The translations under genes and the position numbers were made by a program. From the NCBI GenBank assembly GCA_030144725.1, contig JASKMD010000009.1, positions 2,395,031-2,459,030 on the forward strand: a DNA stretch of 64,000 nt, written 5' to 3'. Position 1 is the stretch's first letter, and the number at the start of each line of letters is the position of its first letter. Source of the DNA: Haematococcus lacustris. Its lineage: Eukaryota; Chlorophyta; Chlorophyceae; Chlamydomonadales; Haematococcaceae. Below the pieces are notes generated by a model. It saw nothing but the letters and a program-made list of their open reading frames with translations, was not told where the DNA came from and searched no databases. Below, piece by piece: positions 49,301-59,250 of the stretch.

Positions 49301-52300
49301 TGCCCACATCCTGCTTTGTGTCGCCCCTGAGGATCAGATCAGGAGCCCGGATGATGTTGACAAGGTCATCAGCGCTGAGATCCCGGACCCTGAAGCTGAC
49401 CCACAATTGTACGCAACTGTGACTCAGTAGGTAGTGCCCCCCCACTACAAGTAACTATATGCCCTGATTGCCCCAACCCTGGCAGTCCTAGCCCAAGCTG
49501 AAGCCCTTGCCTCGGTTGCACCATCACCTTGTCAAATTGCATGTCTCATGTCTCATGTGTGTCATAGACCGCCTTTGTGCCGGTGGTGGACTGTGAATTT
49601 TGCACAGGTGCAACTTGCATGGGCCGTGTGGCCAGGCCAGGCCAAGCTGCCCATGCATGAAGGACGGCCGCTGCTCCAAGGGCTTCCCCAAGCCCTGGTC
49701 AGAAGCCACAATCGACGGTGATGATGCCTTCCCGGTGTATCGACGGCGTCAGTATGTCAACAACGACCCTGCCGAGCCATGGCGCACCATCACAAAGCGT
49801 GTCAGTGGCAATGGTAAGCAGCCACCTCCGCAGCACATCAGCCACCCACAGGCAACCACACACCCTTTCACCACACCTCACACTCATACCCCACATGTTG
49901 TGTCACACTGTAGATCACGTGCTCACCAACCAGTACATCGTGCCTTATAACCCGGCCCTCACCAAGAAGTTTGACTGCCACATCAACGTGGAGTGCTGCG
50001 CCACCATCCGGGCGGTCAAGTACCTATACGCCTACGTCTACAAAGGCCATGACCGTGCTCAGGTAAGACATCACCACTTGCAAGGGCTTGCCATAGCAAG
50101 GCAGGCCGCACACCAGGGGCTCCCTTGTTCCCTAGCAGGTTGGCCGGCAAGGGCTGGAGGAGGTGGACGAGATCAAGGACTACTTGGATGGCCGCTATGT
50201 GTCTTGCAGGTGTGTTGATGTTTTAAGGGCTATACTGCAATACGGCACAGTGTGGTCTTGGCTTATGGCTTGCCATGCGCTGCAGTGAGGCCATGCACCG
50301 CATCTTCGCTTTCAGCCTGCATGGAGAGTACCCACACGTGTACCGCCTGGCAGTGCACCTGCCGGGCTGTGAGTCTATCACATTTCACGAGAACTGCCCG
50401 GTGGAGCAGTTGCAACAGCTGCAACCGCCACGGACTACGCTCACCGGATGGTTCTTGCTTAACCAGTCAGACCCTCAAGGTGTGCCACAACATGTCAATT
50501 GACGCTCTGCCTGCTGCCTGACTGCTCGGTGGCTTGCATGCCCCCTGCCTGCCATGCCTGTCCGCTCACTTGCTTGCCTGACAGCCCTGCTTCACTGCCT
50601 ACTGCCAGCCCCCCTGTCTACCCCCCTGCCCCTTTGCAGCACGAGCCCTCCTATACCCTGACCTGCCCCAGCGCTATGTGTGGCACAAGCCCAACAAGCA
50701 ATGGAAGACCAGACAACGCGGGAAGCCCCCCATTGGCCGCATGTACACCTGCCACCCTGGGGACAGCGAGCGCTACCACCTGAGGCTGCTGCTGCATCAT
50801 GTGCGAGGCGCAATGTCCTTTGAGGACATCAGGAGGGTCAATGGCGAGGTGAGGTGGGGCCAACTGCTGCTGCCCAAAACCTGAATGTTGCGAGCTGCTC
50901 TGTCACACACCATGTAGTGGTGGCTCACAGGTCTGTGCAACCTTCCAAGAGGCAGCCCGCCGGAGGGGGCTCTTGCAGGATGGCGCAGAGTGGGACCGCT
51001 GCCTTGAGGAGGCCGCTGAGGAGCAGATGCCTGTGCAGTTGCGTGCCCTCTTTGTCACCATCCTCACTCACTGCCAGCCGCCTGACCCATGGGCCCTGTG
51101 GCAACGCCATCAGGCTGCCATGTCGGAGGACATCTTGCACCGTGTTCGCCGTGACCTGGACCTGCCCACCCTGGAGCTCAACCCCCAGCACATCAATGAG
51201 GCACTGCTAGACGTGCACCAGCAGCTGCAGCGCATGGGCCATCCATGGCCTGTGGGGTTCCCAGCTCTTCAGCAGGTGCGCTTTGGGATGCAAGCATAAA
51301 GTCAGCCCAGCCTTCCACCAAGCCAAGGCCACACCTCCGCACAGCCCATTACATTGCCCATCACACTGCCCATCACACTGCCCATCCCATCGTGATCCCG
51401 GTCCCTCCCCCTTCCTTGCCTTGGATGTGTGCAGCCTCATGTTGCTGGACAACTGAATGTGCTCATCCGTGAGCAGCTCCGCTATGACCCAGAAGCCTTG
51501 CGGCGTCACGTGGCAGCCCAAGTGCCAAAAATGAACTTGCAACAGCGCCGACTGTATGAGGGCGTCATGCGTGCCGTAAACGGGGACCCTCCCCTTCAGG
51601 GTCAGCGCCGCTCCAAGGCCTACTTTGTGTACAGCCCGGGTGGTTGTGGAAAGACCTTTATGTTTGACCTGCTGTTGGCCAGCATCCGCTCCCAGGTGAG
51701 AAACCATGGCCAGACCTACGCCAATTGCTCACATGCCTCCATGCCTCACCATGGCCTCTGGTCGCTATTGCACCTGGTGCAGGGCAAGATTGCATTGGCT
51801 GTCGCATCGTCTGGCATTGCCAGCCTACTGCTTCCGGGGGGCTCCACCGCGCACTCACGCTTCAAGATCCCCATAAAGGTCCATGCTGAGTCCTTCTGCA
51901 GTGTGCCAGCAAGCAGCGATGTGGCGGCGTTGTTGCGATGCACCCACGCTATCTTTTGGGACGAGGCCCCCATGGCTCACAAGCACTGCTTCAAGGTCAG
52001 CGTGGGCTGCAGTTTGGCTGGCATGCTTGCTGCGATCCCGTTTGGGCTTGCATGTGTGGATGGATGGGTGCATGTCTGGCTGTGTGCAGGCCCTCGACCG
52101 CACACTACGAGACCTCATGGCCACTGAGGATGAGCAGGCTGCTGGCCAGCTGTTCGGCGGCAAGGTGGTTGTGATGGGTGGAGACTACCGCCAGGTTTTG
52201 CCAGTGGTGCCACGAGCCTCTCGCGCAGGCATTGTCGCTGCCGGGCTGCAGAGCAGCAGCCTGTGGGGCCACATCAAGGTGGTTCGCTTGCAATCCAACA

Positions 52301-53323
52301 TGCGTGTGCAGCAACTGGCGGGCACCGATCCGGAGCAGGCGCAGCGGCAGCAGGAGTTTGCTGATCTGTTGTTGGCGGTGGGTGCGGTGTGGCACAGGCC
52401 AGGCACTGTAGGGTGCCTTTCAATGCCGGTGTGGGGACAAGGTGCTGCTAAGTGAGTATTGAAAGTCAGGTGCCTGGGTGGTGCTGGTGCCACAGGTGGG
52501 CGAGGCGCGTAGTGGCTGCCTATTTCGCATCCCCCCCTCCATGCTGGTGGATGGGGCCGACTTTAAGCACCTCGTGCAGCGTGTGTTTGGTGACTTGCAA
52601 CACGATGCAACAGCACGCTGTCAAGAGGCCCTGCTGGGTCGTGCCATCCTTGCACCAAAGAACAGCGACGTCAACGCCATCAATGACTACGTGTGCAACC
52701 TATGTCCTCAACAGCCGCAACACTACTTCAGCGCCGACTGTGTGGGGCAAGACGACAACGCCACGACTTACCAGACTGAGTACCTCAACACCTTGCTGCC
52801 ACAAGGTTTCCCACCCCACCACTTGAAGCTCAAGGTCGGCTTGCCCATCATGCTGCTCCGCAACATTAGCCCCACCTTGGGATTGGCCAACGGCACCCGC
52901 CTCCTTATCACCAACCTACGCCAGCACGTCCTTGTGGCCAAGATCCTGACTGGCAGCTCTGCCCATGTGGGCACCGAGGCCCTCATCCCCCGGTGCACCC
53001 TCACTTCCAATGAGGAGGGCCTGCCGTTCACGCTCATCCGCAGGCAGTTCCCAATCAAGCCAGCCTTCGCCATGACAATCAATAAGTCCCAGGGCCAGAC
53101 ATTCCGCAGCGTCGGCGTGTACCTTCCCAGCCCTGTGTTCTCACATGGCCAGCTCTATGTGGCGATGTCTCGGGTGGGCCAGGCATCAGGCCTTAGCATC
53201 ATGGCCGCGCACCCGCGACCAGCACGCGCCACGGACACTACGGCGGTGTACACTGAGAATGTGGTGTACACCGAGGTGTTTAATGCCTTGCCACCCGGCC
53301 CCGACGACGATGAGGGCTGGTGA
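46334..53323 (+). CDS. Helitron-type replication initiator/helicase, 15 exons
   Basis: Rolling-circle Rep fused to a PIF1-like helicase, 1851 residues. Exons by GT-AG rule and phase: 46334-48009, 48096-48195, 48266-48374, 48449-48789, 48870-49426, 49608-49813, 49914-50062, 50139-50209, 50286-50479, 50640-50848, 50931-51275, 51435-51695, 51783-51995, 52090-52386, 52496-53323. Their sum, 5556 nt, is divisible by three and every junction keeps phase. An Arg/Gly/Pro-rich N-terminus precedes a cysteine cluster (CLCSHC, about 381) and a Helitron_like_N domain. The HUH motif PHAH is at about 885, and the paired-tyrosine region YLYAYVYKGHD at about 1033. Helicase motifs are GGCGKT (about 1388), DEAP (about 1466), GGDYRQ (about 1507), NKSQGQT and YVAMSRV (about 1795). 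It looks intact. The first exon start and the exon 14/15 junction are the least certain. Confidence 0.87.
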
Positions 53324-53745
53324 CATGCCATGCCAACTTGCATGAGCTGGCACCACCGCTGCTGCCAGTGTGAATGCAGTTGCCATTGCAACTGTTCCAG
53401 CCACACACTGTTGCTGCATACGCACACACCGCACACTACAAAACTTATAACTCACACACGTTGTTTCAATTGCAGATTTCAGATAAAAAACTCCCACACA
53501 TTATTTCAAATGCCGGGAATGCAGAGCAAACATCATGCAAGCATGACAACATCATCAACATCCACGCAAGTGGGCTTATTTGCATGTGGGCTTGCTTGAA
53601 CAGTTGTCTATTGGGTTGTTTGATAAAGGAAACTTATTGTTACATGTGTTGCCTGCTGGCCGTCCGATGTGGGACGGGCCCACTGCCCTAGTATCGAACA
53701 AATACGAAATGGATGACAACTAATGTAAGACATGTGCCCATGCAG
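53324..53745 (+). other. Spacer after the helicase stop
   Basis: About 420 bp of lower-GC sequence with TTGTTTCAATTGCAG and AAACTTATTGTTACATG. It is likely 3' UTR of the Rep/helicase transcript or an intron leading to the exons below. No domain was recognised. Confidence 0.4.
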
Positions 53746-56191
53746 AAATTGACTTCATTACACCAGGTGCCGTCCCTGCCCAAGCCAGCAACGCTGATGA
53801 CATGGAGCCAACGGTGGTAGAGGGGGCTGGAACGGATGCCCCACAGGATGTGGTGGCGGCGGAGCAGTGAGTGCACACCCACTAACTCAAGAGCAAGGCA
53901 GTAACCAGTCATAGGTCTGATGTGTGATACCCCCTTTCGCTCCAACCAGGCACATGTGTAAGCGTAGCTGTGAGCCTCATGATGATGTTGGTGGTAATCC
54001 TCTGTGTTGGTTGCAGCCCAATCAGCGAAGGGGGGAACCCCCCTGCAGAGACGCCTCATGCTGGGGCAGCCCTAGCGGCCAGCTCAAGTGCCTCTCCGCC
54101 AAAGGGAGCTGCCGAGGTGGCAGGCACAGCGGGACAGGCAAAGGCGTCTTCAGGTGAGTTGGTGTCTTGGGTACAGGCAGGTCAAGAAGCTGTAGGGGCG
54201 CTAGTACAATGAGCAACATTGTGCAGGCTGGCCCCATAGGGCTCACGGGATGTGGTGGGTGTTGCGGGGCCAACCAATCAAGCGCATCACAGGTAAGCAC
54301 GGCAGCATATGAATCAATCCAAGGTGCAAACACGTCGGCCGGTGATGTCGCTGATGATCCCTTGCTCGGTGCCCTTGTGTATACAGAGCCAGATGTTGCA
54401 GTGACGGCGAAACATGCCTCACCGTCACGCGCTGGTGGCAGAAGTGACAAGGCTGCAGAGCAGGTGCTGCCAAGCCAGATCACCATATCATATCACCATA
54501 AACATAAGCATGGCTACAGAGCAGTGTCCTTATAACTACTGAGCAGTATCTACTTGCATACTGCGCAGTAACTAATGGATACAGAGCAGTATCCACATAA
54601 CTACAGAGCAGTATCCATATGCCTACAGAGCAGTATCCACATGACTACAGAGCAGTATCCACATGCCTACTGCGCAGTATCCACATGACTACAGAGCAGT
54701 ATCCACATGACTACAGAGCAGTATCCACATGCCTACTGCGCAGTATCCACATGACTACAGAGCAGTATACACATGACTACATAGCAGTATACACATGCCT
54801 ACTGCGCAGTATCCACATGACTACAGAGCAGTATCCACATGACTACAGAGCAGTATACACATGACTACATAGCAGTATCCACATGCCTACTGCGCAGTAT
54901 CCACATGACTACAGAGCAGTATCCACATGCCTACTGCGCAGTATCCACATGCATACACAGCAGTATCCACATGCATACATAGCAGTATCCACATAACTAC
55001 AGAGCAGTATCCACATGACTACAGAGCAGTATCCACATGACTACAGAGCAGTATCCACATGCCTACTGCGCAGTATCCACATGATTACAGAGCAGTATCC
55101 ATATGCCTACAGAGTAGTATCCACATGCATACATAGCAGTATCCACATGCATACATAGCAGTATCCACATAACTACAGAGCAGTATCCATATGCCTACAG
55201 AGCAGTATCCACATGACTACAGAGCAGTATTCACATGCATACATAGCAGTATCCACATGACTACAGAGCAGTATACACATGACTACAGAGCAGTATTCAC
55301 ATGGCTACAGAGCAGTATCCATATGCCTACAGAGCAGTATCCACATGACTACTGCGCAGTATCCACATGACTACAGAGCAGTATCCACATAACTACAGAG
55401 CAGTATCCATATGCCTACTGCGCAGTATCCACATGCATACACAGCAGTATCCACATGCATACATAGCAGTATCCACATGACTACAGAGCAGTATCCATAT
55501 GCCTACAGAGCGGTATCCACATGACTATAGAGCAGTATCCACATGACTACAGAGCAGTATACAATGACTACAGACAAAGGTGAAATGGGCAGTTATCGAA
55601 TGGCAAGTTATATACCCCGCTGAAATCGTTGCATGGCAAGCACATGTAATGTGGTGTTGTTGTGCAGAGCCAAGGTGTCGAAGGTGCCGGAGCAGCTGCT
55701 GGTGGCCTTCTCGGTGACACAGCAGGTGAGGCAGGAGGCCAGGTATAGCAGTGGTGAATAGAGGTGCCACCAATACCAGCCCAATCTAGCTCAGACATGA
55801 CTGTAAAGACTGTGATGCAATGTGTGTGCAGATATCCCGGAAGTCCTGATTCTCGGTCTTTGAGGCCAGGGCTGCTAAGGCAGCCAAAGCTGCAGCAAAG
55901 GTGGCCCAGGGGGGGGCTGCCACGGCGGTACCAGCAGCAGCGGTCCAGGGTGGTCTAGCTGCGGGAGAGGAGAAGGGTGGGGCCAAGCAGGTGGACAAGC
56001 CAGCTGCAAGCAGGGGTGGAAGCCAGGGCAGGAAGGGGGGCAGAGGCAGGGGCAGGGGCACTGGCAGCGGCAGTGGCGGTGGCAGGGGCAGAGGCGGGGC
56101 CAGGGGCGGAAGCTGGGGCAACGGGCAGAAGGGTGCTGGGGAAGGGGGTGGGGGGGAGGCTCCACCGGCTAAGCGCCACAAGGGACAGTAG
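53746..56191 (+). CDS. Possible second gene: acidic exons and RGG-rich end (uncertain)
   Basis: Two phase-compatible exon candidates have GT-AG borders. 53746-53866 codes EIDFITPGAVPAQ...VVAAE. 54017-54153 codes an Ala/Ser/Pro-rich piece, PISEGGNPPAE...GQAKASS. Downstream, beyond a satellite array, 55850-56191 is open in one frame, EARAAKAAKAAAKVAQ followed by RGG/GRG repeats and PPAKRHKGQ with a TAG stop, a basic nucleic-acid-binding tail. I could not settle the linking exons (candidates near 54230 and 55670). This may be a separate accessory gene or an alternative 3' end of the Rep/helicase gene, with the array lying in an intron. No family was recognised. Confidence 0.35.
54535..55575 (-). 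repeat. Right 22-bp satellite array, inverted relative to the left one
   Basis: About 1 kb of 22-bp monomers, core CTACAGAGCAGTATCC, the exact reverse complement of the left array core GGATACTGCTCTGTAG. Variants with CTGCGCAGT and CATAGCAGT mirror those of the left array. Together the two arrays form a very long inverted repeat around the Rep/helicase gene. Confidence 0.93.
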
Positions 56192-56724
56192 TAAGGGGTT
56201 GTGTATGGCGCCAGCAGATCAATAGCCATTACACATCATCACACCCCGACCACAAGGTACACATGGGGCCAATGCAGGTGTGCGTCAGGCTGTTGTTGCT
56301 GCTCAAGTTGCATTGATGTTGGTGTGGTGGTGAAAGGGCAGCTGGTCATGATGTCGTTGCCTCTCATATGTTGTCGTTGTCAATGTTAGTGATGCTGGTA
56401 AATGAGCCTGATGACGTGTGTAAGGTCCACACAGTGTAAGAGCCCAGCCCACAGTAATAGTAAGTATCCCATCATCTGGACCCAGGCAACATGGGTTAAG
56501 GTTTACACGGACTTAATCAAGGGCAGGAATAGGCTTGCGGCATCAACAGGAGGTTAACCATCATCATCAGCAATAACCGCTGTCACACCAACCCACACAA
56601 CACACAGTAGAGAAAAGAAGGAAGTTGTGCAACAGAGTTGCGCCAGAGCATGGTACACACGCGCATAACCACAATGGCGTTGCAGGGACACAATAGCAAA
56701 TGATGTCGTCACCTGAGCAGTATC
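56192..56724. other. Unassigned spacer in the 13.6-kb element
   Basis: About 530 bp between the RGG-rich open frame and the third array. No open frame of note, no tandem structure and no recognised motif. Confidence 0.5.
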
Positions 56725-57715
56725 CTTAGTCGACAACGAGGTATCCATAGACGACAGCGCAGTATCTATGGGTGACTGAGCAGTATCCATGGTTGACTGA
56801 GCAGTATTTATGGTTGACTGAGCAGTATCTATGGTTGACTGAGCAGTATCCATGGTTGACTGAGCAGTATCCATGGTTGACTGAGCAGTATCCATGGTTG
56901 ACTGAGCAGTATTTATGGTTGACTGAGCAGTATCCATGGTTGACTGAGCAGTATCCATGGTTGACTGAGCAGTATTTATGGTTGACTGAGCAGTATCCAT
57001 GGTTGACTGAGCAGTATCCATGGTTGACTGAGCAGTATCCATAGTTGACTGAGCAGTATCCATGGTTGACTGAGCAGTATCCATGGTTGACTGAGCAGTA
57101 TCTATGGTTGACTGCGCAGTATTTATGGTTGACAGCGCAGTATCCATGGTTGACTGAGCAGTATCCATGGTTGACTGCGCAGTATCCATAGTTGACTGAG
57201 CAGTATCCATGGTTGACTGAGCAGTATCCATGGTTGACTGAGCAGTATCCATGGTTGACTGAGCAGTATTTATGGTTGACTGAGCAGTATCCATGGTTGA
57301 CTGAGCAGTATCCATGGTTGACTGAGCAGTATCCATGGTTGACTGAGCAGTATTTATGGTTGACTGAGCAGTATCCATGGTTGACTGAGCAGTATCCATG
57401 GTTGACTGAGCAGTATCCATGGTTGACTGAGCAGTATCTATGGTTGACTGAGCAGTATCCATGGTTGACTGAGCAGTATCCATAGTTGACTGAGCAGTAT
57501 TTATGGTTGACTGAGCAGTATCCATGGTTGACTGAGCAGTATCTATGGTTGACTGCGCAGTATTTATGGTTGACAGCGCAGTATCCATGGTTGACTGAGC
57601 AGTATCCATGGTTGACTGCGCAGTATCCATAGTTGACTGAGCAGTATCTATGGATTACAGCGCAGTATCCATGATAAGCAGCGCAGTATCCATGATAAGC
57701 AGCGCAGTATCATGA
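56725..57715 (+). repeat. Third array, 21-bp satellite
   Basis: About 1 kb of 21-bp monomers, core TGGTTGACTGAGCAGTATCCA, with CTATGG, TTATGG and CGCAGT variants. It shares GAGCAGTATCCA with the 22-bp family and with the element ends. Because 21 is a multiple of three, all frames avoid stops over long distances, which explains the long repetitive open frames on both strands here. They are not genes. Confidence 0.93.
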
Positions 57716-57729
57716 ATAACAGAGCAGTT

Positions 57730-57772
57730 ACCATGGATACTGCGCAGTTATCGCTGCTAATTCCTGTGAGTG
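57730..57772 (-). repeat. Right terminal inverted repeat
   Basis: Ends CGCTGCTAATTCCTGTGAGTG. It contains a near-palindrome GCAGTTACCATGGATACTGC (57724-57743) just inside, which could form a hairpin. Confidence 0.8.
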
Positions 57773-58860
57773 AGAGTGGTGAACGTGGATTTGACAGTAT
57801 CCTAGTATTCGTAGACAGACTCAGCAAAATGGTGCATCTCGTACCCACCAAGGAGAGCATCAGTGCCTTCGACATGGCTACACACTTCTTCCATGAGGTC
57901 GTGCGCCTGCATGGCATGCCAGCCTCGGTGATCACAGGCCGTGGCCCTCACTTCAACAGCCACTTCTGGGAACATGTATGCGCCCTGTGCAAAGTGGCCC
58001 ATTACATGTCCAGTGCATATCATCCCGAGTCTGACGGCCAGACAGAGCGAGTAAACAGAGTCATTGAGGAGATGCTGCGACACTATGTGAACGATGCCCA
58101 CACAGACTGGGCAGAACACTTGCCTTGGGTTGAGTTCGCTATCAACAACTCCTGGCACGAGTCAATCCGCCAAACGCCGTTCTTTCCGAACTATGGGCAG
58201 CATCCGCTGACTCCTGCGACGTTGGATCTACTGCGCAAGGTTCCCAAGGCTTCTGCGTTTGCGGAAAATGTGGAGAAAGAGGTGCACAAAGCCAGACAGT
58301 GTTGGCGTGAGGCTCAACAACGCATGAAAGCTCTGGTAGACGGCAAGCGTCGTGAGGTGACGTACAAACCAGAACAGCTGGTAATGCTGAGCACTGTCAA
58401 CATGAGAAAACGAAAGGATGAGGTGGGGGTGCGCAAGCTAAAACCCCGATATGTCGGCCCCTTCGTGGTGCTACGCATGATCGGGTTGGTTGCGGTGCAA
58501 ATCCAGCTACCGCACCGATGGACCCGCATGCACAACGTGTTCCATGTCTCCCTGGTGAAACCCTACCTCGGCACTCAAGCGCCAAACATGGCAGCACCTC
58601 CGCCTGTACAGTGGCTTGACGGCGAGCCAGTTTACGAGGTGGAAAAGCTGTTGCAACACAAGCTGGTGAAAGTGAGAGGCCGGGGGAATGGGAAAGGGCG
58701 CAAGCCAAGCAAGAATGTGAAGCAAGCTCTGGAGTTTCTGGTTCGATGGGTGGGCTACTCTGAGTAGCATGACACCTGGGAGCCTCAAAGGAATTTGGTG
58801 AACTGCGACGAGGCCCTGCAGCAGTACATTCATGAGCATGGACCGCTGCCGGTTCCATAG
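57773..58860 (+). pseudogene. Gypsy integrase core and chromodomain, 3' part of pol
   Basis: This continues the integrase begun at 43860: FDSILVFVDRLSKMVHL, then the core with HPESDGQTERVNR (catalytic glutamate present). The second catalytic aspartate is lost: the usual SDRG context reads ITGRG, with GGC at 57937. Next come the GPF-like module (LKPRYVGPFVVLRMIG) and HNVFHVSLVKPY, then a chromodomain (VEKLLQHKLV ... FLVRWVGYSE). The chromodomain is interrupted by TAG at 58765 just before HDTWEP. The frame then runs to TAG at 58858. The chromodomain would direct integration to marked chromatin. Loss of the core aspartate makes the integrase inactive. Confidence 0.88.
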
Positions 58861-59042
58861 GCTCATTACAGACTGAAAGAGAAAAAGATGAATGAGTACG
58901 AAATGCAAAAAAGCAAAAACATGGCATTCTTGACACCGAGCGTTGAGGCGCGAGTCTCGGCACAATCGTGGGTTGCCGAGGCGGGGCAGTCACCTATAGG
59001 CACAATCCTACAGTTGAGGACAACTGCGTCCAGAGAGGACCA

Positions 59043-59054
59043 GGTGGGGGGGAA
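59043..59054 (+). promoter_or_regulatory. Polypurine tract of the Gypsy element
   Basis: GGTGGGGGGGAA immediately precedes the 3' LTR, the expected primer position for plus-strand DNA synthesis. Confidence 0.75.
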
Positions 59055-59245
59055 TGTTACGTGGCAATGCGCCTGGCTGATATGCCATTAAAGGACAACC
59101 ATATAATGCCCCCATGCGCCAGTGTAACTCTCAAAGTGCGGTGACCGGTGTCAAGGCCGGGTTCGACTCCCGGGAGCTTAGACATCGCCCAAAGCTCTTT
59201 AGCCGCACTAAGAGGATTACGCTGGCCGTGCAAAGGCACGTTACA
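59055..59245 (+). repeat. Gypsy 3' LTR
   Basis: 191 bp, 190 of 191 bases identical to the 5' LTR. It is followed at once by the target duplication GTCAA and by LINE copy E. Confidence 0.95.
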
Positions 59246-59250
59246 GTCAA

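Larger units (their letters stand above)
44130..57772 (+). mobile_element. 13.6-kb TIR-bounded element encoding Helitron-type Rep/helicase
   Basis: Ends are set by inverted repeats: CACTCACA at 44130 and TGTGAGTG at 57772, matching 37 of 43 bases by eye without gaps. The flanking dinucleotide AG (44128-44129 and 57773-57774) appears duplicated. Removing the element and one AG rejoins the integrase in frame, as KLPKSGERGFDSI, with normal spacing before the VDRLSK block. The cargo is an intron-rich Rep/helicase gene, three satellite arrays and a possible RGG-rich second gene. The CACT start and 2-bp duplication suggest a CACTA-like envelope, while the gene is of Helitron type. An alternative reading places ends at 44140 and 57760 (3' CTAA, A|T insertion), but it lacks a 5' TC and ignores the outer inverted repeat. 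Confidence 0.75.
27019..59245 (+). mobile_element. Gypsy/chromovirus LTR retrotransposon, 32.2 kb with nested inserts
   Basis: The outer structure is clear. It has 191-bp LTRs, a target duplication GTCAA (27014-27018 and 59246-59250), a primer-binding-like TGGGTTTCGACC after the left LTR and a purine tract before the right one. Inside, in order, are gag, protease, reverse transcriptase, RNase H, integrase (H2C2 finger plus core) and a C-terminal chromodomain, the order of Gypsy chromoviruses. The length is inflated by an hAT relic (1.2 kb), a five-fold tandem repeat of the gag-end/protease/RT segment (about 13.2 kb), a SINE-like insert (0.6 kb) and a 13.6-kb Rep/helicase element in the integrase. 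No unit encodes a complete functional polyprotein. Confidence 0.93.

Noticed and set aside
53330..53700. Host gene fragment captured after the helicase
   Set aside because: No recognisable domain or long frame; treated as UTR or intron.
56554..57630. Long minus-strand open frame of repeated MDTAQST units, and matching plus-strand frames
   Set aside because: The 21-bp satellite has a period divisible by three and contains no stop in those frames, so openness is automatic. No start context, no non-repeat domain.
44140..57760. Canonical Helitron ends (A|T insertion with 3' CTAA at 57757-57760)
   Set aside because: The 5' end would be AATTAGC rather than TC. The inverted match continues outward to CACTCACA, and integrase spacing is more normal with the outer borders. 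It remains a second choice because it is also in frame.
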